A stretch of DNA of 64,000 bases from positions 310,001 through 374,000 of the forward strand of contig NZ_ABVL01000003.1 in NCBI RefSeq assembly GCF_000173075.1, given 5' to 3'. The DNA comes from Chthoniobacter flavus Ellin428. Its GTDB lineage: Bacteria; Verrucomicrobiota; Verrucomicrobiia; Chthoniobacterales; Chthoniobacteraceae. The translations under genes were made by a program, and so were the position numbers. This document shows, in pieces, positions 26,366 through 36,101 of this stretch (position 1 is the first letter of the stretch; the number at the start of each line of letters is the position of its first letter). Below the pieces are notes generated by a model. That model had not been told where the DNA came from. It worked only from the letters and a program-made list of their open reading frames with translations, and did no database searches.

Positions 26366-27100
26366 TCACCGCTTCTTCCCATCGCCCGACCCCCGCTGCT
26401 TCTCCGCCTCCGCAAAGAGCTTGCCGACGGACAGCTCGCGATAGAAATCCAGATCCGGTTCGCTGCCCTGCGGAAGCTGCACGGGGCTGATGAATCCCAG
26501 CGTCTGCGACTGGCCCGGTGGCAAGGTAAGATCGAAGAGCATCTCGCCACGACACTCACCCTTCGCCGATTCCACATGCGCCCGATCCTCCGGCGTGAGC
26601 GGTCGCGGTGCAAAGGGTGAATCGGCCAGGATGGCGCCACGGGAGGGCGTGTCCGAGATCAGCACCGGACGACCCGCAATGAGAAAGGCATGCCGCTCGA
26701 AAGCCAGTGCGTGAATCTCTTCTCGCGGCACGATCCTGACGGACAACGTCGTGTGCACCACACGGTCGGTCGAATTCGTCAGCCGCAAGTGCGCCCCAGC
26801 CAGTGTCCCCTCGCCCAAGCCAATCGGCCACCCGACACAACAGATTTCCAATCGAGCGGCGACTCCCTTCGGACCGGACCACTCCATCGCCGGCGTGGCG
26901 ACAGCGGGAGCGGCTAGTGCCGCCGGCGGTTTCACCGTCGGCGGAGTCGGCTTCAGATCGGAGAACTCGAAGGCGACTTCGAAGTTCGCTCCGCTGGGGG
27001 CGAACCCGCCATCGAGCAGCCGCAAGGTTCCCGGCCCATCCTCTGCACGCGCCAACAGCGCGCACAGGAACAGAAGGCAGCCGAGAACGAGGCCGCGCAT
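26366..27100 (-). CDS. Exported hypothetical protein, 244 aa
   Basis: Unrecognised. It has a signal peptide (LVLGCLLFLCALLARA), a proline-rich stretch (about 50-65) and a predominantly beta pattern (AHLRLTNSTDRVVHTTLSVR and similar), with a hydrophilic C-terminus ending KQRGSGDGKKR. Only 4 bases separate it from the stop of the cytochrome gene upstream, so it is probably the last gene of that operon. It may be a periplasmic partner of the cytochrome/dehydrogenase pair, but there is no direct evidence. Confidence 0.7.
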   Translation of the reverse strand: MRGLVLGCLLFLCALLARAEDGPGTLRLLDGGFAPSGANFEVAFEFSDLKPTPPTVKPPAALAAPAVATPAMEWSGPKGVAARLEICCVGWPIGLGEGTLAGAHLRLTNSTDRVVHTTLSVRIVPREEIHALAFERHAFLIAGRPVLISDTPSRGAILADSPFAPRPLTPEDRAHVESAKGECRGEMLFDLTLPPGQSQTLGFISPVQLPQGSEPDLDFYRELSVGKLFAEAEKQRGSGDGKKR

Positions 27101-27104
27101 GGCG

Positions 27105-28838
27105 CTACTTCTCCGGGATCTCCAGCTTCACGTCCTTCACCCGCAATTCGGCGTTCTTCCCTCGCAGATAGAAGGCGAAGGCGTTGCGGCCGGCGGGTGT
27201 ATCGATGAGATGAAAGGCCGGCTGATTGCCCAGCGTGACGGCCACGTCGCGACCGTTCGAGACAATGCGGCAGGTCGTCCACTGGTTCGGCGGAAGAGCG
27301 ACCGTTCCCGGCACATCGACCGGCTTCTCGCCAAGGTCATAGCGCCAGATGTTCGGCGGCGTCGCACCACCGAAGCTCAACGAAACGCCTTTGAACGGCG
27401 GCGTCTCCCGCAATCCATGAAAGGCAAGCTCCGCCGCTGGCTCTTCGCCCGACACTTTGATCTGTGCAGTGAGCGTGAAGTGATCAGCCAGCATGTCGCT
27501 GGCCAGGATCGCCGTCTTCCCCTCGTTCGCCCGCCCGACCAATTCCCCATTCTCCACCTTCCAGTCACCGCTCTTCACGTGCCACCACGAGAGGTCGCTA
27601 CCATTGAAGAAATCCGCCGCGTTCACGGTCGTGGCCAGCATCGGCACCTGTCCGCGTTGGCGCAGGTAGAGGAAGAGATCGCGCACGCTTTCTTCGTCCA
27701 TCGAGGTGATGAGCCCCTCCGGCATCAACGAGTGCGGGCTGACCTCCATGGAGGTGATATCCGCGCGTTGCACCGTGAGCACGCCGGCCAGCGACTTGAG
27801 TGTCACTGCGGAGCTATCGTCGGAAGCGATGATGCCCGACAGCGTCTGCCCATCCTTCGTGTGCACGAGCACCTGCTGGTAATCCTTCCCAATGATTGCG
27901 TCGGGGTCGACGATGTTGAGCAGCAGGTAGTTGATGTCTTCGAACGAGCCCGGCAACTCGGGACCGATCTTCGCGCCGAAGCCGAAGAGCGTATGGCAGA
28001 TTGCGCAGGTCTGGGTGAAGATCGCGCGTCCGCGGTTGACGTCGGCGCGCGAGACCGAACCCGTGGTCACGAATTCCTTGAGATGGGCGATCTGCGCCTG
28101 CTTGTCGGCTGGGGAAGTGCGGACAGCACCCCAATTTTTCGTCAGCCACTGGTCGACCTGCGAGTCATGCAGATCCTGCAACTGGCGCGCGGCCGGCGCG
28201 GTGATCTCCGTTCGCGCCAGCGTTTTGGCGTCGATGGCTGCGAGAAAGGCGCGCGCACTCGCCGGGCGGGCGAGCAGCGTGTTCAGCGCGTCGCGTTTTT
28301 CGGCAGTATCCAGCTTCTGGTAGACGCCGAGGAGGACGTCGGTGATCTGCGCATCTTCGTAGATTGCCAGGCCACGCAAAGCGGGTGCCCGCAGCGGGCC
28401 CGCCGATTTGGCCAGCGTGAGCAACAGCGGAAGCGTCTCCGGATCCTTGGCCGCGAGCAACGATTCCAGCGCGGCCTCGCGGGTCTTCGGGTCGGCCTTG
28501 TCGTCGGCCAGAATCTTGCGCATCTCCGCCATCGCCGCACTGCCACCGAAGGTGACGGCCAGCGCCCGCGCCTCGTGGCGCACTTCTTCGTTCGGGCTCG
28601 TCTTCAGCTTCTCGTAGAGCGCATCCCAACTCGCCGGCGCGGCCAGCCCATGCTTGCCCTTGAGCGAGGCATTCATGCCCCGCAGGATGTTGGCCTGCGT
28701 GTCGGGGTTATCGATATGGCTGAGCGTCTGCAGCAACACGTCGAGCGCCTTCGGAGCAGCTTCCTGCGCCTGCAGTGGCGACACCCACATTCCGAGCGCG
28801 ATCAGGGCCGCACTCACGATCTTCCGTGAAATCCTCAT
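27105..28838 (-). CDS. Exported c-type cytochrome with DUF1080-like domain, 577 aa
   Basis: Probably an electron acceptor of the adjacent dehydrogenase-like protein. Domains in order: signal peptide (ending near PLQAQ), HEAT-like repeats (about 25-260), a single c-type heme site C278-A-I-C281-H282 with the PVC-type SFEDINYLLLNIVDPDA downstream and a conserved Met in a beta-rich region, then a C-terminal 3-keto-disaccharide hydrolase-like jelly-roll (DUF1080; from DLSWWHVKSGDWKVENGELV to the end). This is the TIGR02603-type heme-binding layout. The start is set at 28838, whose ATG overlaps the stop of the upstream gene (ATGA); an earlier in-frame extension lies inside that gene. Confidence 0.87.
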   Translation of the reverse strand: MRISRKIVSAALIALGMWVSPLQAQEAAPKALDVLLQTLSHIDNPDTQANILRGMNASLKGKHGLAAPASWDALYEKLKTSPNEEVRHEARALAVTFGGSAAMAEMRKILADDKADPKTREAALESLLAAKDPETLPLLLTLAKSAGPLRAPALRGLAIYEDAQITDVLLGVYQKLDTAEKRDALNTLLARPASARAFLAAIDAKTLARTEITAPAARQLQDLHDSQVDQWLTKNWGAVRTSPADKQAQIAHLKEFVTTGSVSRADVNRGRAIFTQTCAICHTLFGFGAKIGPELPGSFEDINYLLLNIVDPDAIIGKDYQQVLVHTKDGQTLSGIIASDDSSAVTLKSLAGVLTVQRADITSMEVSPHSLMPEGLITSMDEESVRDLFLYLRQRGQVPMLATTVNAADFFNGSDLSWWHVKSGDWKVENGELVGRANEGKTAILASDMLADHFTLTAQIKVSGEEPAAELAFHGLRETPPFKGVSLSFGGATPPNIWRYDLGEKPVDVPGTVALPPNQWTTCRIVSNGRDVAVTLGNQPAFHLIDTPAGRNAFAFYLRGKNAELRVKDVKLEIPEK

Positions 28839-30646
28839 TGGGCGTTGGCAGTGGCTGCGGCCGCGATCCGGCGCGAGATGAATTCCTGAATTTTCGGAAT
28901 GCGGCAGTTCGCCAGCAATTCCGCTCCCTTGGCGATGTCGGCCCCGACTGCCGGCTCGGCAGCGTACCAAATCATCAGCGGCAAATTGTGATCATTGGCG
29001 TCATCGGCATGTGAGACCAGCGCGGTAAGAATCGGCCAGCGCTTGGCCACGTCGATGCGCTGCGTGGCCGACGCGAGATAGAGCCGCACCACCGGCGACG
29101 GGTCCTCCTTCGCCAGGCGCGCCATCTCCGCGAGCAACGGCGCCGAGGGGGTGCCGTCCTCGCAAACGAGCTGAATGGTCCACGCCCGGAGATATTCGTG
29201 CGCGCTCTTGAGCGACTCGAGGGCGAGCGATTCGGTGAGCCCATTGATGCCGTGCAAGGCCCAGAGCGCACGCAACTGGCGCGTCTCATCGGGATTCTCG
29301 CGCACGATCTTCGCGAGCGCTTCCTGCACTTCGGGCTTCGGCCCGCGCTCCTGCAGGATGCGACGGGCATGACGCACGTACCAATCGTTGGCGTTCAATT
29401 GATCCTGCACGAGTTCGGCATCGGTCGCCTTTTGCAGATCGACCTGGACCGGCTTTACGTCGCCGTAGACGAGCTTGTAGATGCGCCCATTGCTTCGGTC
29501 GGTGTAATCGCGCTGCTGATGGCACGGCACCTTGTCGTACCAGTCGTTCACGAAGACCGAGCCATCCGGCCCATACTGCGGGCTCAAGCCGCGATACCAC
29601 GGGTCGTTCGGCACGAGAAAGTCGGGCCGGCGTTCGCTCTTCAGCCCAGAGCCCTCGCGGACGATCTTCTCGTTCCGCATCTTGCTCATGTGGATGTCGT
29701 TGAAGAAAAAGGTATTCCGGTATTCCGCAGGCCACTGGCCGCCGAGATAAAACATCGCACCGCAATACGCGCGCTTCTCGTATTCGAAATCGGCGATCGT
29801 CTTGATGTCCTCGTAGGTGAACTTGTTCGGATGCTGTCCGGCCTGACGCTGATAGCGCGCGCCCTGGATGCACTGCCACATGTGCGGGATGACGCAGGCT
29901 TCAAAGCACGCCTGCCCCCAATCGTTCCAATCCACGCCCCACTGGTTGCTCGCGCCCTCGGAATAGACTTCGAACTTCTTCTTCAGCGGGTGATACCGCC
30001 AGACGCAGGCGTCGAGCTTCTGGCGCTCGCTGGCCGGCGCGCCGGGCTTGCCGACGTTGGAGAAAGTGAAGATGCCTTGCGTGCCGTAGAGCCAGCCATC
30101 GGGTCCCCAGGTGAAATCATTCAGCGTCTCGTGCGTGTCCTCGTTGCCCCAGCCGTCGAGCACGACCTGCGGTTCCCCCGCCGGCTTGTCCTCGCCGTCT
30201 TTCACCGGAAAAAAGAGCAGATTCGGCGGCGCGCCGACCCACACGCCTCCATGCCCCACGGCGATGCCGGTGGCGAAGGTGAGCTTGTCGTAAAAGACGG
30301 TGCTTTTGCGCGCTTTGCCATCGGGACCGAAGTCCTCGAAGATGATGATCTTGTCCTTCGGCTCGCCAGGACAAACCGGATAGTTCGTGTTTTGGATCAC
30401 CCACAGACGGCCGCGGTCGTCGATGGTGTAGGCCACCGGCTGGACGATGTCGGGTTCACTGGCCACGAGTTGGGCGTGAAAGCCGGGCGGCAACGTCATC
30501 TTCGCCGGCGCTTCATTCGGCGGAACGCTTTTCGTAGTGGCGATAGGACGCCGGGGATCTTCGAGAGGCTTGTACTCGGCGGCACTCAGCAACGAAGACG
30601 TGCAGACTGCCGCGAGCAATAGCGCGGAGGTTTTCAGGGGAGGCAT
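28835..30646 (-). CDS. PVC-type membrane-bound dehydrogenase-like protein, 603 aa
   Basis: Resembles the TIGR02604 (Pirellula/Verrucomicrobium) N-terminal family: a beta-propeller-like domain typical of sorbosone/glucose dehydrogenases (VASEPDIVQPVAYTIDDRGR, LWVIQNTNYPVCPG, GNEDTHETLNDFTWGPDGWL, YGTQGIFTFSN), then a HEAT-like C-terminal half. A signal peptide (TSALLLAAVCTSSLLSAAE) follows the Met at 30646. Twenty codons above that Met come from a CATCCAA repeat and were excluded. It overlaps the cytochrome gene by 4 bases. Together they are likely to oxidise a sugar or alcohol in the periplasm; the substrate is not apparent. Confidence 0.88.
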   Translation of the reverse strand: MPPLKTSALLLAAVCTSSLLSAAEYKPLEDPRRPIATTKSVPPNEAPAKMTLPPGFHAQLVASEPDIVQPVAYTIDDRGRLWVIQNTNYPVCPGEPKDKIIIFEDFGPDGKARKSTVFYDKLTFATGIAVGHGGVWVGAPPNLLFFPVKDGEDKPAGEPQVVLDGWGNEDTHETLNDFTWGPDGWLYGTQGIFTFSNVGKPGAPASERQKLDACVWRYHPLKKKFEVYSEGASNQWGVDWNDWGQACFEACVIPHMWQCIQGARYQRQAGQHPNKFTYEDIKTIADFEYEKRAYCGAMFYLGGQWPAEYRNTFFFNDIHMSKMRNEKIVREGSGLKSERRPDFLVPNDPWYRGLSPQYGPDGSVFVNDWYDKVPCHQQRDYTDRSNGRIYKLVYGDVKPVQVDLQKATDAELVQDQLNANDWYVRHARRILQERGPKPEVQEALAKIVRENPDETRQLRALWALHGINGLTESLALESLKSAHEYLRAWTIQLVCEDGTPSAPLLAEMARLAKEDPSPVVRLYLASATQRIDVAKRWPILTALVSHADDANDHNLPLMIWYAAEPAVGADIAKGAELLANCRIPKIQEFISRRIAAAATANAQ

Positions 30647-30660
30647 GGGGATAGGGAGAT

Positions 30661-30774
30661 GAACATCCAACGCCCAACATCGAACATCCAACATCCACTG
30701 GGGCAAGCGCGTGGCCGGCCGCTTTCATTGGATGCTGGGGTTGGGCGTTGGGGACTGGGGTTGAATGTTCTTGA
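30661..30774. repeat. Degenerate CATCCAA fold-back repeat
   Basis: Left arm: AACATCCAACGCCCAACATC and AACATCCAACATCC units; right arm: ATTGGATGCTGGGGTTGGGC and TTGAATGTTC. Arms are imperfectly complementary. Lies between the FG-GAP gene and the dehydrogenase-like gene. Confidence 0.6.
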
Positions 30775-30870
30775 ATAGTGAAGCGCAAGACCGCGCCCGG
30801 AGCTTGGCGATTCGCGCCAAATTCCGGTGCATTTGCGACATGCCCGAAAACGGAGTGGAAGACTTTCCGC

Positions 30871-32124
30871 CTACTTGCGCAGGAAGACGAAGGCGCCGCG
30901 CTTGTTGCCGACGATCACGTCGGGCTTGCCGTCGCCGTTGAGATCGCCCGCCATCACCTGGCAGCCGACGCCCGATTTGTCGTCGATCAAATGGGCGATC
31001 CACTCGACCTTGCCGGCGTTGCGCTTGAGCTCGAACCAGTAGAGCACCGGCGGCGAGTTGGGATCGATGTCACCCGTGGGACCATGCGCCCAGAAGCGTT
31101 TGCCAGTGACGAGATCGGGAAGGCCGTCACCGTTCATGTCTTGCAGCCACAAGGCATGCGGCTGGGTGAACATCACGCCCTGCGGGTTATCCTCCGGCTT
31201 GTCACCGACGATGATATGCTTGGTCCAGCCTTCGACGCCGTTGTCATTCGTCTGCTCGAACCAGGCGATGCCGTGCTTGTGCGCCTCGAGGCTGGTGATG
31301 ATGTCCGGCTTGCCGTCGCCATTCACATCGTAGACGTACATTTGCGCGCCGCCGCTGCCGAACTGGAACTCGTGCTTCTTCCACACGGGATCGCCGTCGA
31401 GCGATTTCGGCTGCTCCCACCAACCGGTGGCTTCGAGGATGTCCATGCGACCATCGCCGTTCACGTCGCCGATGCCGATGCCATGCGTGTAGCGTTGATA
31501 GGTGCCTTTCGGAGAGACCGGGTGGAACTTCCATTTCTCCTCCGGATCCTTCCAATCCGGCTCGGCGTAACCGATGTAGCCGCCCGAGCAGCAGACGAGC
31601 ACGGGTTTACCGGTGCCAAAGAGATCGGCGAGCATGGGCGATTCATTGTCCACCACGTCCCAGGCGAGATGCTTCGACCACGGCGTGTCCGCGCCTTTCG
31701 GATTCTCGTACCAGTAAGCTTCCTTGCCCGGCCAACCGATGACCAGGATGTCCGGCCAACCGTCGCCATTGAAGTCGTAGACGTAGGTGAGGAAATTGTC
31801 GGAGTAGCCGTTCTCGTTGCCGAGCGCACCTTTGAAGCCGGGGATTTCGATCTCCTTGCCATCGGCCGTCTTCACCTTCGATTTCTCGGTGTCGGGACGA
31901 TAGGTGTGCCGCACCTTGAAGTCCGGCCCTTCGAACCAATACGGGCCGTAGACGACATCCATCTTGCCGTCGTGATTGAAATCGCCGTAAGCCGCGCCCT
32001 CCGCCCAGAACTGGTCGGTGAGCTGGATCTTGGTGAATTCGCCGGACGGCACCGGCTGTTGAGCAGAAGCGGCGGCGGTGAGAAGCGCGGCCAGGGAGAA
32101 TACGATGGGGAGTCGGGTTTTCAT
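30871..32124 (-). CDS. Exported FG-GAP/VCBS beta-propeller protein, 417 aa
   Basis: Predicted extracellular or periplasmic binding protein. After a signal peptide (residues 1-21, cut near ASAQ) come at least five FG-GAP/VCBS repeats with Ca-binding loops: DFNHDGKMDVV, DFNGDGWPDIL, DVNGDGRMDIL, DVNGDGKPDII, DMNGDGLPDLV and DLNGDGKPDVI. These form a beta-propeller common in PVC proteins that bind polysaccharide or other proteins. No enzymatic domain. It is upstream of the dehydrogenase-like gene on the same strand but separated by 224 bases including a repeat. Confidence 0.88.
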   Translation of the reverse strand: MKTRLPIVFSLAALLTAAASAQQPVPSGEFTKIQLTDQFWAEGAAYGDFNHDGKMDVVYGPYWFEGPDFKVRHTYRPDTEKSKVKTADGKEIEIPGFKGALGNENGYSDNFLTYVYDFNGDGWPDILVIGWPGKEAYWYENPKGADTPWSKHLAWDVVDNESPMLADLFGTGKPVLVCCSGGYIGYAEPDWKDPEEKWKFHPVSPKGTYQRYTHGIGIGDVNGDGRMDILEATGWWEQPKSLDGDPVWKKHEFQFGSGGAQMYVYDVNGDGKPDIITSLEAHKHGIAWFEQTNDNGVEGWTKHIIVGDKPEDNPQGVMFTQPHALWLQDMNGDGLPDLVTGKRFWAHGPTGDIDPNSPPVLYWFELKRNAGKVEWIAHLIDDKSGVGCQVMAGDLNGDGKPDVIVGNKRGAFVFLRK

Positions 32125-32209
32125 GAAATGGGGCGGAGTGCGAGCGGAGCAGTTTCAGCGTAGAACCGCCTGCCACGCAAGGGCGTTAGATCCGGCAATA
32201 GGGTTTTAA

Positions 32210-32277
32210 GCCCGCGAATTACACAGATGACGCGAATGAAACAGACTCCATTCGCGTGATTCGCGTGATTCGCGGGC
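32210..32277. repeat. Hairpin of GCGAATCAC-like units
   Basis: GCCCGCGAATTACACAGATG ... ends CGTGATTCGCGGGC. The arms are about 25 bases with degenerate GCGAAT/ATTCGCG units. Related to 8410-8478 and 36102-36169. Confidence 0.7.
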
Positions 32278-32312
32278 ACTTTTCACAGTCTCTCAGAGCG
32301 ATTCGACCGCGA

Positions 32313-35279
32313 TCATTTGCGCGAACCAGGCGTCACCGTGAGTTCCACGCGCTGGCCGTTACGCTCGACGATCATCTTGACGGGCGTGCCGATTTTCACC
32401 GCATCGAGCGCATAGGTGTAGTCGTAGATATTGGCAATCTTCTGGCCGGCAAATTCGACGATGATGTCACCACCTTGGATGCCACCCTTCTCCGCGGGGC
32501 TGTCGCCGCGCACGCCGCTCAGCTTCACGCCTTTCACCTCGGAGGCGTAATCGGGAATGGTCCCGAGATAGGCCCGCAAGGAGTCGCGCGAACCGCTCTG
32601 CTGCTCGCTGCGCTGGACATGCGCATAGTCGGGGCGCTCGGGGACGGTGGCGAGGTCCGACACGATCTGGCGGGCAAATTTCGCGATTCGCTCCATGCCT
32701 TCGATGTTGAGCTTGTCCGGCGTGTCCGTCGGGCGGTGGTAGTCCTCATGTGCGCCGGTGAAGAAATTCAGCACCGGCACATGCTTCGGGTAAAAGCTCG
32801 TCGTATCGGTGGGCAGATACGGATCATCCTGCAATACGAGACTGAAGCCCGCGGCGACATTACGCTTCTCCAATTCCTTGCGCCAGATGCGCGAGGAACC
32901 GACGCCCTGCATCGTGAGCTTGTTGTCGCGCAGACGGCCGACCATGTCGAAGTTCACATAAGCCGCGATCTTGTCGAGGGGTACAGGCGGATGCTGGATA
33001 AAGGCAGCCGAGCCGATGAGCCCGATTTCCTCGCCGGACCACAGGGCAAAGATTACGCCGCGCCGGCGCTTGGTTGCATCCGAGGACGGCTTGGGTCCCC
33101 CCGGGGCGGCCAGGGACGCCGCCAGTTCCATAACCACCGCAGTGCCCGAGGCATTGTCATCCGCGCCGGGATGCACTTTCCCTTCCTCGCCAGCGTGCGC
33201 CATCGAGCTTCCTTTTCCACCGTGTCCGAGATGGTCATAGTGCGCGCCGACGACGATGTATTCATCGCTGCCGCCCGTCGGGGGCAGGCAGGCCACCACA
33301 TTGCGATCGGTGCCTTTCAAATGCTCGACGCCGATGGAAAGACTTACCCGAACTTTCGGCAGCACAAGACTGCCTTCGGCGTGCGGATTCTCGGTATCGA
33401 GGCCCGTCTGCAGATCCTTCAGGCTCTTGCCGCTCGGCGCGAGCAAAGCATCGGCCACCTTGCTGCTGATCGATGCCGCGAGAATGCCGCTGCCGGTGTG
33501 ACTGCCATCATCGGTCAACGGCACCAGTTCCCCTGCTCCCGGTGAATTTGGACCCGTCACCACCAGCACGGCTTTCGCTCCGCGTTCGCGGGCCATCATC
33601 GCCTTGTAGCGCAGACCGGAATAGCGATTGAGCTGCGCACGACGCGGCGCTTCGACGCCCTCCGGAACATAGCGGAAGAACAGGACGATTTTATCCTTCA
33701 CGTCGAGATTGTCGTAGCTGTTGTAACGCGAGTTTTTCGCGTCCTCCGGCACGCTCAGTCCGTAGCCGGCGAAAACGATTTCACCATCGACGGAGCCATT
33801 CTCGCTGAAGGCCAGCGGGCGAAAATCCTTTTCCAGCGCATACGTCGCCGTGTCCTTGCCCTCGGTGATGGAGAGACTGGTCTTGGACGCCTCAACGCGG
33901 GCACCGGAATTGAACTCGAAGGGCTCGCGGAAATCGTCACCGAATGGCTTCAAGCCGAGGTTCCGGAAATAGCCGGTAAGAAAATCCGCCGAGGCGCGCG
34001 CGCCGGGAGTGCCCGTCTCGCGGCCCTCCCGCGCCGGGTCGGCGAGCCAGGAATCCTCGTATTTCAAATCCTCCGCGCGGATCTCGGGGGAGAGTTCCTT
34101 CATGTCCACCTGCACGGTGGCCGCGGCTTCTTTCGCCGGCGCGGAAGGCTGGGCATTCTTTTCCGTGGTGGCAGCGGCAGCGCTGCTGCCCCGCAGCGGC
34201 GATTCCTCGATCGCCTTCAGGGCCGCTTCATGATTCCAGTCCGCGAGGAAAATCTGCGATTTCCCGTCGCTCGTGCGACCGCTCGTCCAACTGATCTTTT
34301 TGCCATTCGGCGAAAACACCGGCAAACCATCGAAGCCATCGGTGTAAGTGACGCGCACCGGCTCGTGGTCGCCATTCACGTCCACGATGTAGAGCTCGAA
34401 ATTCGTGAAGCCGAGTTTGTTCGAGGTGAAGATGATGTACTTGCCGCTGGGATGATAGAATGGCGCCCACGACATCGATTTGAAATCGGTCACGCGATGT
34501 TTGTCCGAGCCATCGAGCTTCATCGTCCACACGTCGGCAAACATCCCGCTCTCATCGAAGTGCCGCCAAATGATGCGCGCGCCATCGGGCGAGAAGAACG
34601 GACCGCCATCGTAGCCAGGCGCATCGGTCAGCCGGCGGACATTCGAGCCATCGGCATTCATGAGATAGATATCGCCGAAGTAAGCGGGATCCTTCTCGTA
34701 ACGGGCGCGCTGCTCCGGCGTCAGCTTCTCCAGTGGGAACGCGGCGCGCAGCGAGCAAAAGACGATCTGCTTGCCGTCCGGCGAAAACGAACCTTCCGCG
34801 TCGTAACCCGGTGAGTTGGTCAGGTTCACCATTTGCGTGCCGTCCTGGTTGCACGAGTAGATGTCCATCGTCTGGTCGTAATCCCAGGAGTAACGGCGCT
34901 GTTTCCCACTGGCGCGGAAATCGAGCTCAGCCTTCTGCTTGGCGAGCGCCTCGGGGTCGGCATGCGTGGAAGCGAAGAGCACGCGATTGGTGCCGGGCTG
35001 GAAAAAGCCGCAGGTGGTTTTGCCCACGCCCGTTGAAACTCGCGCCGTCTCGCCCGAGAGCAGGTCGAGCAGATACATCTGGTAGAAGGGATTCCCTTCC
35101 TCGCGCTCGCTCTGGAAAATCATCAGGTTGCCGTCCGGATGGAAGTAACCTTCCCCGCTGCGCTTGCCTTCGAAGATGAGCTGGCGGGAATTGGTGATGA
35201 AGCGGGCTTCGTTTGCCGCATCATCGGCAAAGGCAGCGACAGTGAAGAGGCAGACGAACAGGAGGAGGAGACGGCGCAT
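32313..35279 (-). CDS. Exported M28 peptidase with propeller, PA and PDZ domains, 988 aa
   Basis: Predicted periplasmic or secreted metallopeptidase. Signal peptide (RRLLLLFVCLFTVAAFA), a TolB-like PD40 propeller (about 25-390: YFHPDGNLMIFQSEREEG, GSFSPDGKQIVF, FFSPDGARIIWRH, VFSPNGKKISW), a PA-like insert (about 480-640), and an M28 catalytic core with zinc motifs GAHYDHLGHGG (about 677), HPGADDNASG (about 702), WSGEEIGLIGS (about 745) and TGAHEDYHRPTDTPDK; the final 90 residues form a PDZ domain (SPAEKGGIQGGDIIVEF). The start at 35279 precedes the signal peptide; an earlier Met lacks it. Likely role: breakdown of extracellular peptides. Confidence 0.92.
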   Translation of the reverse strand: MRRLLLLFVCLFTVAAFADDAANEARFITNSRQLIFEGKRSGEGYFHPDGNLMIFQSEREEGNPFYQMYLLDLLSGETARVSTGVGKTTCGFFQPGTNRVLFASTHADPEALAKQKAELDFRASGKQRRYSWDYDQTMDIYSCNQDGTQMVNLTNSPGYDAEGSFSPDGKQIVFCSLRAAFPLEKLTPEQRARYEKDPAYFGDIYLMNADGSNVRRLTDAPGYDGGPFFSPDGARIIWRHFDESGMFADVWTMKLDGSDKHRVTDFKSMSWAPFYHPSGKYIIFTSNKLGFTNFELYIVDVNGDHEPVRVTYTDGFDGLPVFSPNGKKISWTSGRTSDGKSQIFLADWNHEAALKAIEESPLRGSSAAAATTEKNAQPSAPAKEAAATVQVDMKELSPEIRAEDLKYEDSWLADPAREGRETGTPGARASADFLTGYFRNLGLKPFGDDFREPFEFNSGARVEASKTSLSITEGKDTATYALEKDFRPLAFSENGSVDGEIVFAGYGLSVPEDAKNSRYNSYDNLDVKDKIVLFFRYVPEGVEAPRRAQLNRYSGLRYKAMMARERGAKAVLVVTGPNSPGAGELVPLTDDGSHTGSGILAASISSKVADALLAPSGKSLKDLQTGLDTENPHAEGSLVLPKVRVSLSIGVEHLKGTDRNVVACLPPTGGSDEYIVVGAHYDHLGHGGKGSSMAHAGEEGKVHPGADDNASGTAVVMELAASLAAPGGPKPSSDATKRRRGVIFALWSGEEIGLIGSAAFIQHPPVPLDKIAAYVNFDMVGRLRDNKLTMQGVGSSRIWRKELEKRNVAAGFSLVLQDDPYLPTDTTSFYPKHVPVLNFFTGAHEDYHRPTDTPDKLNIEGMERIAKFARQIVSDLATVPERPDYAHVQRSEQQSGSRDSLRAYLGTIPDYASEVKGVKLSGVRGDSPAEKGGIQGGDIIVEFAGQKIANIYDYTYALDAVKIGTPVKMIVERNGQRVELTVTPGSRK

Positions 35280-35418
35280 GGAGAAGGTTGGATGCTGAAA
35301 GGGCGGGAATGTTCGATGTGGAGCCAGCGGCGGGGCGCGGCGCAGTTTGTATGACGCCCGCCACCCTTGGCAATCGAAGCGATTGCAATACAATCATCCC
35401 GCGAATCCTCGATTTCTT

Positions 35419-36084
35419 ATGAGTCTCACGATTTACCAAATGGCCTACAGCCCCTTTTGCATCCCGATCACCGAGGCTCTGCGGGCTTGCGGCGTACCGT
35501 TCGAGACGAAGGAGATTCCGAATTGGGACCGCAGCGAACTGCTGCGCCTGACCAACGGCGAATACTACCAGGTGCCCGTGCTGGTGCATGACAGCCGGAT
35601 CGTGACCGAATCCAACGCCGGCAGCGAAGACATCGCCCACTACGTCGACCAACACTTCGCGAAGGGCCGTCTCTTTCCCGAGCGACTCGATGGCTTGCAA
35701 CAGATCGTCATCGAATTCCTCAGCGACGACGTGGAGTTCCAGACCTTTCGCTTGCTCGACCCACACACCCTCGACAAGATCACCGACCCGGTGGCGCGAG
35801 GTCTATTCCTACGGCACAAGGAGCGCAAGTTTGGCCGCGGCTGCGTGGAGCAATGGCGGCGCGACGCAGCGGCGATCCGTGCCGAGGCCGATCGGTTGCT
35901 GGGACGCTTCGAAACGACCCTGCGGCATTCCCCTTTCCTCTTCGGTGACGCACCGGTCTACAGCGACTTCCTGCTTTACGGCGTGCTCGGCAATCTGACC
36001 TACGGCGGACACAACCGCCTGAACGCCGAGCAAGGCGCACTGCAAAAGTGGTCCGAGAGGCTGCACCGCTTCACCTTCGCGTAG
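35419..36084 (+). CDS. Glutathione S-transferase-family protein, 221 aa
   Basis: A soluble GST-like protein with a thioredoxin-fold start (LTIYQMAYSPFCIPITEALR) and a helical C-terminal domain (PFLFGDAPVYSDFLLYGVLG, the conserved 'D' cap of GST C-termini). The N-terminal segment contains SPFC rather than a clear catalytic Ser/Tyr signature, so detoxifying activity is not certain. Start at 35419 was chosen over 35347, whose first 24 codons lack GST character. It is divergent from the M28 peptidase gene. Confidence 0.78.
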   Translation: MSLTIYQMAYSPFCIPITEALRACGVPFETKEIPNWDRSELLRLTNGEYYQVPVLVHDSRIVTESNAGSEDIAHYVDQHFAKGRLFPERLDGLQQIVIEFLSDDVEFQTFRLLDPHTLDKITDPVARGLFLRHKERKFGRGCVEQWRRDAAAIRAEADRLLGRFETTLRHSPFLFGDAPVYSDFLLYGVLGNLTYGGHNRLNAEQGALQKWSERLHRFTFA

Positions 36085-36101
36085 GGACTGTGAAAAAATG
36101 C

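Noticed and set aside
26751..28829. A 692-codon plus-strand open frame opposite the cytochrome gene
   Set aside because: The minus-strand protein has a signal peptide, a heme site and a DUF1080-like domain; the reverse frame has none.
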